DNA of 5,180 nucleotides from CAYMTN01 sp964393335 (GTDB lineage Bacteria; Chloroflexota; Anaerolineae; Aggregatilineales; Aggregatilineaceae). Below are positions 1 through 5,180 of the stretch, piece after piece. The notes under the pieces are model-generated. The model searched no databases and was not told where the DNA came from. It saw nothing but the letters and a program-made list of their open reading frames with translations. Position 1 is the first letter of the stretch. Each line of letters opens with the position of its first letter. The DNA is taken from assembly GCA_964393335.1 (NCBI GenBank), contig CAYMTN010000325.1, positions 1 through 5,180 on the forward strand. The letters run 5' to 3'. The position numbers and the translations under genes are program-made.

Positions 1-955
1 GCTGACCGTTTGCCACCCAGCATCTTGGTGTAAACCTGGTTGAGTTTGCGGCCCACTTTCACTGTGCGGAACTGACCATACGGTACCTCCGGCAACGGGT
101 GCCAGACCGGTTTCCGCTTGCCTTCCTGCCAGCCCCATTCCCCAACATGAGCCGTGCTGGCATAGCCGTATTGGCGCAGCCCATCACTGCTGAAAGCGGG
201 GACACAGCTGGGTGCTGAACACGCCCGGACGCGATGCAGCAGGTGGGGGGCATCGTCTTGTGTCCGACCGCCAATGTGCCAGGTCAACCACGCTTGGCTC
301 GCCGCATCCTCGGCCGTCCAGACCCAGACGCTTTGGCCCAGCGGCGCACCCGGGTGAAGATCTCATCCACTTGAATATGGCTCAAGACCAGCTTCCTGAA
401 CCACTGATCATGCAACCGGCCACTGTGAAGGCCGGACCGTTCCAGCCAGCTGGTGATGGTTTGTTCGCTGTGTTCCAGGACCTCGCTGATGCTGGCGATA
501 TGCATGCCTTTCATCGCCAGATGCACCGCCAGTTTCACCGCATCACTGGCGGTTTTGAGCCGGTACATCGGCGTGCCCAACCGGGCCGTATGTTTACTCC
601 CCCACGCGCCACATTCCCATGGGTCGGTGGCCTCACACACGTTGCGCTGCCCAGCCCATCGTCAGGCATCGATCCGCCCATCCGTGACCTTGTAGTATTC
701 CCACCGCGTGTCCATGCCGGCATTTCCATGGCTATCATGTTTGGGGGCACGACCACGCTTGCTCTTCACTTCACGCCACGGACGTGGCCCTTCGGCTCGG
801 CTGGGATCTTGTTCGGCTTGCGCCAACCGGCAGTCCATCCAATCATCTGGTGTACGTGGCCTCAGGGTCCACTTCCGCTTCGGCCGTTGCCAGAGCACCA
901 GCCCAATCAACCAAACCAGCAGCACGCTTTCCGCGATGAGAACCTCTTTTGGCAC
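1..955 (-). pseudogene. Decayed zinc-ribbon/HTH DDE transposase, 3' part beyond window edge
   Basis: This is the remnant of an insertion-sequence transposase read leftward. Translation starts at a GTG (953-955) with a purine-rich SD (AGAGAGG, complement of 962-968) 6 nt upstream. The N-terminus is hydrophobic, then reads WTLRPRTPDD and a degraded zinc-ribbon region in which expected cysteines are changed (DDWMDC, ECGAWGSK). An in-frame TGA sits at 662-664. Beyond it the same frame continues with LGTPMYRLKT, a helix-turn-helix (about 431-508) and HIQVDEIF, whose Asp (365-367) should be the first catalytic residue. Near 337-339 the frame shifts by one base: VWVWTAEDAASQAWLTW and FSSDGLRQYGYASTAHVGEW follow in another frame, giving a second Asp at 183-185, about 61 residues after the first. 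That frame stays open to position 1 (PLPEVPYGQFRTVKVGRK). The catalytic Glu and the far IS end lie outside the window. I judge it IS1-like or a related unclassified IS family from motif memory only. The stop, frameshift and lost cysteines together argue for a dead gene. Confidence 0.8.
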
Positions 956-1076
956 CCGTCACCTCTCTGGGGTAGTCTTCGTCCTTCTGACGCTACCCAC
1001 CTTGAGACGTTCTGGCTGCTTTTTCCTCCCCCCTGCCCCCATCCTGAATTTCCCCGCATCTAACTACGCTATACCT

Positions 1077-1108
1077 GCGGCTCAGCATTGGGCCGCTCAT
1101 CTTTTTTT
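1077..1108 (+). terminator. Rho-independent terminator-like hairpin plus T7 tract
   Basis: GCGGCTCA (1077-1084) pairs with TGGGCCGC (1089-1096) over 8 positions, one of them a G-T wobble, around a 4-base GCAT loop. After a 5-base gap (TCATC) comes an uninterrupted T7 run (1102-1108). The geometry fits an intrinsic terminator read on the plus strand. No plus-strand gene lies to its left in the window, so what it terminates is unclear. Read on the minus strand the hairpin has no T tract after it. Confidence 0.5.
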
Positions 1109-1190
1109 GTTGCTGTTTTCCGCAATAATCAGAGGCTAATTGAGGCTCTTTGCCAGCCATTTCTTACACTCTGCCGAACGCAAAGACACA

Positions 1191-1249
1191 CCGGAGAGCC
1201 CGCAGACTCTCCGGCATTGCTCGTGGCTGGCAGATCGTTCTTGCCAGCC
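1191..1249 (-). terminator. Tandem hairpins downstream of the hydrolase gene
   Basis: Two perfect inverted repeats follow the hydrolase stop codon. The first is GGCTGGCA (1225-1232) with TGCCAGCC (1242-1249), 8 bp with a 9-base loop. The second is CCGGAGAG (1191-1198) with CTCTCCGG (1207-1214), 8 bp with an 8-base loop. Reading leftward, the first hairpin ends about 50 bases past the stop, and the second is followed by a modestly T-rich TGTGTCTTTG. They probably protect or terminate the hydrolase mRNA. The weak T tract keeps the terminator call tentative, and they could instead be a small intergenic repeat. Confidence 0.45.
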
Positions 1250-1276
1250 GGGGGGAACCCCAACTCCCACGTCTCA

Positions 1277-2554
1277 CTAGAACCCGGTCGTCTCATACGT
1301 GACACCCGGGAATTGTACGGCATTTGGTGCAAGCGCAGCGGCAGCGTCGGCGTCATCATAGAGTTCCGCCAGCAAGAAGGCAGTTGTGAAGTGGTTGATC
1401 AGATCGTGCGCACGGTCCATATCCCACACCGGATCGGAACACGCGTAAAAGAAATCTGGAATCGTCCATGCCTCCGGGCACGCTCCGAACACATAGTGAT
1501 TGGCATTTTCCAGAACAACCAGGGCTTTGGTTTTGTTAGGTAGCGCTTCGTATGGTTGATAAAAATCCAGTTGTTCATCGCTCTCAACGTCTGCCGTCCC
1601 GGCGAGGATCATGGCCGGGACGGTCATGCGGGCCAGCCCTTCTGGCAGAAAACGTCTGAGGGATGGCGCAAACCCGACTATCACATCCACACGCGGGTCG
1701 CCCATACTCGGCCATAGGCCTTCGGGAGCGGCATCCAATCCCGCGGCCTGGACAACAGCAGCAAGATTGTTTCGGTTGCGCACACAGCTTGCATCTTCAG
1801 GATACTCATCACACCACTGCCGGTAAGCCCGATCGTCGATCTGCGCGCCACCAACGGCAAAAGCGGTGTAACCACCATAGGAGTGCCCCATAACTGCAAT
1901 GCGCCCGGCATCGATGATACCGGCCAAGCCACCTTCAGCCTCGTTCAGAGTCACCGCGTAATCAATCACTTGCTGAATCTCCACCGGACGCATAACCGCT
2001 TTGAGTGCGGCGGTTGTCTCAAAGACAGTTTGATATTCAGGATCGAACATCGCCCATATCAGATCGGTCAACGTGTTGCCAGGATGATCGCATGTGATAG
2101 CGACAAACCCGTAGGAGGCAACATGTTCAAGCAGAAAGTGGGTGTAAAGACGGTTTGAGCCATGGCCGTGCGACCACACGACCAGCGGATACGGACCGTT
2201 GGCGGCATCTGGGGTGGCATCCAGAATCGCTCGCACCCCGGCGATCTCCATTTCCGGCGGCAGCAGGCCTTTCAGGTCGAGGGTGAGTTGGGCTTTTTCC
2301 TCAGCCCCCTCAGGATTCAGGGCTGGATAGAATGTGTTGCAGGGAATTTCATTCCCATCAACCTCATACGCCAGGTCCATGACGCCGACAGCGAAAGAGC
2401 CCCGCACACCGTAGGGCGGTGCATCGGGACGCAGCCCAGTGCGTTGAGGATCCTCTTCCTGGGCGCGTAGAGGCGTATTGATCGCAAACGTGGACAACGC
2501 TAGGGCCACAACAACGGCCACAGACAGTTTACCTCTCTTGATGGATGCTAACAT
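1277..2554 (-). CDS. Secreted alpha/beta hydrolase, PAF-acetylhydrolase/dienelactone hydrolase-like
   Basis: This 425-residue protein is probably an exported esterase or lipase-type hydrolase. The chosen ATG is preceded by AGGAGG at a 7-base spacing and opens a typical signal peptide: a basic MLASIKRGK, a hydrophobic core (about residues 10-26) and likely cleavage after A31 (PLRA/QEED). No lipobox cysteine is present, so it should be released or periplasm-like rather than a lipoprotein. The mature part shows an alpha/beta-hydrolase fold: an oxyanion-loop motif VVWSHGHGSN (about 125-134), a nucleophile elbow GHSYGG with Ser225, a likely acid Asp322 (AGTADVESDE) and the catalytic His353 (ENANHYVF). 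Cysteines at 248/257 and 359/372 are spaced like disulfide pairs, which fits an extracellular location. The overall pattern matches the PAF-AH II/predicted dienelactone hydrolase group. The substrate cannot be read from the sequence; short-chain lipid esters or polyesters are possible. It is transcribed divergently from the kinase-NTPase gene. It appears intact, with no frameshift. Confidence 0.88.
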   Translation of the reverse strand: MLASIKRGKLSVAVVVALALSTFAINTPLRAQEEDPQRTGLRPDAPPYGVRGSFAVGVMDLAYEVDGNEIPCNTFYPALNPEGAEEKAQLTLDLKGLLPPEMEIAGVRAILDATPDAANGPYPLVVWSHGHGSNRLYTHFLLEHVASYGFVAITCDHPGNTLTDLIWAMFDPEYQTVFETTAALKAVMRPVEIQQVIDYAVTLNEAEGGLAGIIDAGRIAVMGHSYGGYTAFAVGGAQIDDRAYRQWCDEYPEDASCVRNRNNLAAVVQAAGLDAAPEGLWPSMGDPRVDVIVGFAPSLRRFLPEGLARMTVPAMILAGTADVESDEQLDFYQPYEALPNKTKALVVLENANHYVFGACPEAWTIPDFFYACSDPVWDMDRAHDLINHFTTAFLLAELYDDADAAAALAPNAVQFPGVTYETTGF

Positions 2555-2561
2555 CAGAATT

Positions 2562-2567
2562 CCTCCT
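2562..2567 (-). promoter_or_regulatory. Shine-Dalgarno site fixing the hydrolase start
   Basis: The minus strand reads AGGAGG here, 7 bases before the ATG at 2552-2554. It decides between this start and an upstream in-frame ATG at 2654-2656, which would add 34 polar residues in front of the signal peptide and has no comparable site. Confidence 0.8.
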
Positions 2568-2649
2568 CTTGCAGCTCTATCGTAGACTATCACCGCTTGA
2601 TTTGATGCGTGCTCTCCTTTATCCATATCCAGTGAACTTGAACACCATG

Positions 2650-2685
2650 ACCTCATGAGGTTTCAGTTTCATTTTATAGGTTTCA
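2650..2685 (-). promoter_or_regulatory. Putative hydrolase promoter box with palindrome and AGGTTTCA repeats
   Basis: On the minus strand CTATAAAAT (complement of 2671-2679) could serve as a -10 box, placing a start near 2664 and a leader of about 110 bases. I see no good -35. A perfect 12-bp palindrome ACCTCATGAGGT (2650-2661) would lie just downstream of that start, a position suited to a blocking operator. AGGTTTCA occurs twice on the plus strand (2658-2665 and 2678-2685), 20 bases apart, flanking the box. The pattern is visible, but its regulatory role is inferred. Confidence 0.35.
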
Positions 2686-2701
2686 CTCGCCGCAGGAGGC
2701 T

Positions 2702-2737
2702 TGGAAAAGGTCTGATACGAGGTATGGAAAAGGTTTG
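2702..2737 (+). repeat. Pair of 13-bp direct repeats, candidate activator sites
   Basis: TGGAAAAGGTCTG (2702-2714) and TGGAAAAGGTTTG (2725-2737) match at 12 of 13 positions and start 23 bases apart, about two helical turns. If transcription of the kinase gene starts near 2780, their centres fall near -72 and -49, where activators commonly bind. The bound protein is unknown; the LuxR-type domain encoded downstream is one candidate. Confidence 0.4.
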
Positions 2738-2767
2738 GAATTTCCCCTGTGGGCACCCAACACGGTC

Positions 2768-2773
2768 TATAAT
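2768..2773 (+). promoter_or_regulatory. Consensus -10 box for the kinase-NTPase gene
   Basis: A perfect TATAAT lies 33 bases before the chosen ATG. No recognisable -35 hexamer is found at a 16-18 base spacing (CCCTGT at 17), which suggests either an activator-dependent promoter or a chance match. A start near 2780 would give a short leader of about 27 bases containing the GGAG site. Confidence 0.45.
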
Positions 2774-2795
2774 GGGACTAGAAACCAAAGAAGCC

Positions 2796-2799
2796 GGAG
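2796..2799 (+). promoter_or_regulatory. Ribosome binding site supporting the ATG at 2807
   Basis: GGAG lies 7 bases before ATG 2807. This favours that start over a TTG at 2735 in the same frame, which lies upstream of the TATAAT and would add 24 residues unlike any kinase N-terminus. Confidence 0.6.
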
Positions 2800-2806
2800 C
2801 CATAAT

Positions 2807-5131
2807 ATGGAGGATGTGAGCGCCATCAAGGGGTATGAACTACGCGAACGAATCGGTAGTGGTGGCTTCGGCGTAGTACATCGCGCTTACCAAACAACCG
2901 TTGGGCGCGAAGTCGCTCTCAAAATCATCTTGCCTCGCTTCGCGAACCATCCCGATTTCATCCGGCGCTTCGAGACCGAAGCACAACTTGTGGCCCGCCT
3001 GGAACACTTGCACATCGTCCCACTCTATGACTACTGGCGTGATCCCGATGGCGCGTTCTTAGTGATGCGCTGGCTGCGCGGTGGGAGCTTGCGCGACGCG
3101 TTGAAACACGGCCCCTTCGACGTGGAAACCGCAGCGCAGCTGGTCGACCAGGTGACCTCGGCACTATCGCTTGCGCATCGCAATGACGTCGTTCATCGGG
3201 ACTTGAAACCCGCCAACGTGCTGTTGGATGAGGATGGCAATGCCTACTTGGCCGATTTTGGTATTGCCAAAGATATCGCAGATCCCCTCGGAAGCCAGAC
3301 TGGCAGTGACTTGATTCTCGGCTCACCGGATTATCTAGCCCCGGAACAAGCACGCCGCGAACCGGTTACCCCTCAGACTGATATCTACAGTTTGGGAGTA
3401 GTTCTCTACGAAATGCTAACCGGGCAACATCCATTCCCAAAAGGGACGACTGTTGAACGGATGTATAGACATCTGAATGAGCCTCTACCACACATTACCA
3501 GCCTACCGCCCGAGACAATGGACGATGTGAATGGTGTCATTCAACAAGCAACGACCAAAAACCCAACTAAACGCTATGCAGATGCTCTAGAAATGTCAGC
3601 TGCGTTTCGCGCTGCAGCGTCGATCGAGCGCAGCACAAGCATTGTCGAACAATTGACCCTACGCGAACAGGAAATCCTGCGACTCATCGTCGACGGATGT
3701 TCCAATAAAGAGATTGCCCAGAAGCTCTTTGTCACGGTATCAACTGTCAAGTGGTATACCTGGCAACTATATCAAAAACTGCGTGTGCGCAGCCGCGTCC
3801 AGGCCATGGTGCGCGCACGCGAACTCAATCTGGTTGTTCCCGATACTACGCCAGAAACCGCTGTCACCCCGGCCACATGTGTGTCCTTACGCGAGCCAGA
3901 AAACCCTTACAAAGGTTTGCGTGCTTTTCAGGCCGCGGATGCACGTGATTTCTTCGGGCGCGAACAGTTGATCGGAAAGCTCATCAACCGAATGGGCGAA
4001 AACGCCAGATTCGCGCGTTTTCTGGCCATTGTTGGCCCAAGCGGCAGCGGAAAATCGAGCATCGTCAAAGCTGGATTGATCCCCGCGTTGTGGCGTGGGG
4101 CTCTTCCGGGTTCAGACCAGTGGTTCGTGGTAGAGATGACACCCGGAACGCGCCCGCTGGACGAACTGGAAATCACCCTGACACGCGTGGCTGCTGACCA
4201 GGCCGGCAATTTGCGAGAACACCTGGAACGCGACAAATATGGTTTGCTGAGAATCGCCAACCTGATCCTGCCTGATGATGGCAGCGAGCTGGTAATTATC
4301 ATCGACCAGTTTGAAGAAGCCTTCACGCTGCTGGAAGATGAGAACACGCGCACGCACTTCCTCGATCTGCTTTTTGCCGCCGTTAATGATCCGCGCAGCC
4401 GGGTACGCGTGGTCGTGACACTGCGCGCCGACTTCTACGACCGACCTCTGCACTATCCTGATTTTGGCGAATTGGTGCGCAATCGTATGGAAACAGTCCT
4501 GCCGCTTTCGGCAGACGAGCTAGAAGCAGCGGTCGTCAAACCGGCTGAGCGTGTCGGTGTATCGTTTGAGCCTGGGCTAGTGGCGAATATCATTGCCGAA
4601 GTCAATTACCAACCAGGTGCACTCCCGCTGCTTCAGTACGCCCTGACCGAGCTCTTCGAGCACCGCGATGGACACACCCTGACGCATGCTGCGTATCAAG
4701 CCAGCGGCGGTGCGATTGGCGCGCTGGCAAAACGGGCTGACGAGGTGTTCCACGAGCAGGACAACTCTGGCCGGGAGATAATCCATCAGTTGTTTCTTCG
4801 CCTGGTAACACTGGGCGAAGGAACCGAGGACACTCGGCGGCGTGTCCCACGCTCCGAGTTGATCGATGTTGCACCCGACGAAGATGTAATGGACGAGGCA
4901 ATTAACACCTACGCAGCTTATCGTCTGTTGACATTGGATCATGATCCTGCCACCCGAAGTCCGACCGTCGAAGTGGCACACGAGGCGATCCTGCGCGAAT
5001 GGGAACGCCTGCGCAAGTGGCTGAGTGAAAGCCGTGAAGATGTCCAACGCAGCGACAACTCGCTGCCGCTACTGCCGAGTGGTATGAAGCGAATCAGGAC
5101 GCGAGTTACTTGCTGCGAGGTTCACGACTAG
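2807..5131 (+). CDS. Ser/Thr kinase - LuxR HTH - nSTAND1-type NTPase fusion, C-terminus frameshifted
   Basis: This 774-residue cytosolic signalling protein has three modules. Residues 8-270 form a Hanks-type kinase with every key motif: glycine loop GSGGFG (17-22), Lys39 (EVALK), likely alpha-C Glu58, HRDLKPAN (130-137, catalytic Asp132), DFG (150-152) and APE (178-180). Residues 281-342 are a LuxR/GerE helix-turn-helix (LTLREQEILRLI, SNKEIAQKLFV, STVKWY). Residues 366-735 resemble nSTAND1 NTPases: the entry motif NPYKGLRAF and FFGRE, Walker A GPSGSGKSS (410-418), Walker B LVIIIDQFEE (495-504), LRADFYDRP (539-547) and VEVAHEAILREWERLRKWL (721-739). No transmembrane segment follows the kinase, unlike PknB. 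STAND proteins usually work as NTP-driven switches with a C-terminal sensor. Here the sequence loses register at about residue 747: the final residues up to the TAG look random, while the family-typical continuation is in another frame, so a C-terminal WD40 or similar sensor was probably lost. The first three modules look functional. Target and ligand are unknown. Confidence 0.9.
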   Translation: MEDVSAIKGYELRERIGSGGFGVVHRAYQTTVGREVALKIILPRFANHPDFIRRFETEAQLVARLEHLHIVPLYDYWRDPDGAFLVMRWLRGGSLRDALKHGPFDVETAAQLVDQVTSALSLAHRNDVVHRDLKPANVLLDEDGNAYLADFGIAKDIADPLGSQTGSDLILGSPDYLAPEQARREPVTPQTDIYSLGVVLYEMLTGQHPFPKGTTVERMYRHLNEPLPHITSLPPETMDDVNGVIQQATTKNPTKRYADALEMSAAFRAAASIERSTSIVEQLTLREQEILRLIVDGCSNKEIAQKLFVTVSTVKWYTWQLYQKLRVRSRVQAMVRARELNLVVPDTTPETAVTPATCVSLREPENPYKGLRAFQAADARDFFGREQLIGKLINRMGENARFARFLAIVGPSGSGKSSIVKAGLIPALWRGALPGSDQWFVVEMTPGTRPLDELEITLTRVAADQAGNLREHLERDKYGLLRIANLILPDDGSELVIIIDQFEEAFTLLEDENTRTHFLDLLFAAVNDPRSRVRVVVTLRADFYDRPLHYPDFGELVRNRMETVLPLSADELEAAVVKPAERVGVSFEPGLVANIIAEVNYQPGALPLLQYALTELFEHRDGHTLTHAAYQASGGAIGALAKRADEVFHEQDNSGREIIHQLFLRLVTLGEGTEDTRRRVPRSELIDVAPDEDVMDEAINTYAAYRLLTLDHDPATRSPTVEVAHEAILREWERLRKWLSESREDVQRSDNSLPLLPSGMKRIRTRVTCCEVHD

Positions 5132-5139
5132 TGGACTAA
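5044..5139 (+). pseudogene. Out-of-frame continuation of the STAND protein after a one-base deletion
   Basis: Read from 5044, the frame shifted by one base from the upstream gene gives PTQRQLAAATAEWYEANQ and then YLLRGSRLVD before TAA (5137-5139). In related kinase/STAND proteins the segment after REWERLRKWL normally runs into a QRQLA..A..W motif and LLRGSRL, so this is the genuine continuation. Restoring one base after GTC (5042-5044), so that codons read as V-x-T-Q-R, would reconnect the frames. Past 5131 the original frame is open again to the window edge (WTNRSDLT), hinting at further lesions or a deletion. Either the gene is broken in nature or this is a sequencing/assembly indel. Confidence 0.7.
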
Positions 5140-5180
5140 CCGCAGTGATTTGACAAGTAAAGGAAAAGGTGGTTTTCTAA

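Larger units (their letters stand above)
956..1276. other. Non-coding spacer between transposase remnant and hydrolase
   Basis: This stretch of about 320 bases lies upstream of the transposase start and downstream of the hydrolase stop. I see no credible gene: reading frames that cross it are extensions of antisense frames and lack a recognisable domain or a good ribosome binding site. It contains a pyrimidine-rich tract on the plus strand (about 1019-1055), a terminator-like hairpin with a T7 run (1077-1108) and two more hairpins (1191-1249). One end of the insertion element presumably lies here, but with only one side of the element visible I could not define a terminal inverted repeat or a target duplication. 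Confidence 0.6.

Noticed and set aside
212..1063. Long plus-strand reading frame of 283 codons
   Set aside because: It lies antisense to the transposase remnant, is rich in Pro, His and Arg without any domain, and has no ribosome binding site. The minus strand carries clear transposase motifs.
1088..1543. Plus-strand frame of 151 codons over the hydrolase 3' end
   Set aside because: It is mostly antisense to the conserved hydrolase C-terminus, with no recognisable domain and a low-complexity start in the hairpin region.
2555..2656. 34-residue N-terminal extension of the hydrolase
   Set aside because: It would bury the signal peptide, and the ATG at 2554 has an AGGAGG at ideal spacing while the upstream ATG does not.
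2735..2806. TTG start adding 24 residues to the kinase
   Set aside because: It lies upstream of the TATAAT, overlaps the direct repeat, and the added residues do not resemble a kinase N-terminus. ATG 2807 has a GGAG site.
4577..5047. Minus-strand frame of 156 codons inside the NTPase gene
   Set aside because: It is antisense to conserved nSTAND1-type sequence, with no domain or start signal, and is explained by codon composition of the sense gene.
5162..5170. GGAAAAGGT matching the core of the 2702/2725 repeats
   Set aside because: It is only 9 bases, lacks the rest of the 13-bp unit and occurs in purine-rich sequence, so it is probably chance.
1..5180. CRISPR array, tRNA or rRNA gene, or a recognised anti-phage operon
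   Set aside because: No regularly spaced repeats or tRNA/rRNA-like segments are visible. STAND NTPases and kinases do occur in defence systems, but nothing else here (effector, neighbouring defence gene) supports that reading.

Overview
The window looks like chromosomal DNA of a free-living bacterium with a large regulatory repertoire. The best guess is a Chloroflexota (Anaerolineae/Caldilineae-like) lineage. This rests on the style of the proteins: a Ser/Thr kinase joined to a LuxR-type helix-turn-helix and an nSTAND1-type NTPase, a secreted PAF-acetylhydrolase/dienelactone-hydrolase-like protein, and a zinc-ribbon DDE transposase of a kind I associate with that phylum. No rRNA or other marker gene is present, so the assignment is an inference.

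Layout. Positions 1-955 (minus strand) hold a decayed transposase gene that runs off the left edge. It carries an in-frame TGA, a single-base frameshift and several lost zinc-ribbon cysteines. Positions 956-1276 are non-coding and rich in hairpins: one terminator-like hairpin with a T7 tract reads on the plus strand, and two further hairpins follow the hydrolase stop codon. Positions 1277-2554 (minus) encode a 425-residue exported alpha/beta hydrolase with an intact Ser-Asp-His set. Positions 2555-2806 are a divergent intergenic region with a minus-strand TATAAA-like box, a 12-bp perfect palindrome, a pair of 13-bp direct repeats and a plus-strand TATAAT. Positions 2807-5131 (plus) encode a 774-residue protein with an intact Hanks-type kinase, a LuxR/GerE helix-turn-helix and an nSTAND1-like P-loop NTPase, in that order.

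The last roughly 28 residues of the kinase/NTPase protein are out of register. The family-typical continuation is readable in another frame starting near 5044. A one-base deletion near 5045 therefore appears to have cut off what was probably a longer protein with a C-terminal repeat or sensor region. The window ends at 5180, before that region could be seen.

How the genes may work together. The hydrolase and the kinase/regulator are transcribed divergently from a shared 252-bp region with several operator-like elements, so coordinated control is plausible but unproven. The most notable item is the single-chain kinase-HTH-STAND architecture: it combines a phosphotransfer module, a DNA-binding module and an NTP-driven switch in one polypeptide. 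The sequence alone does not show what it senses.
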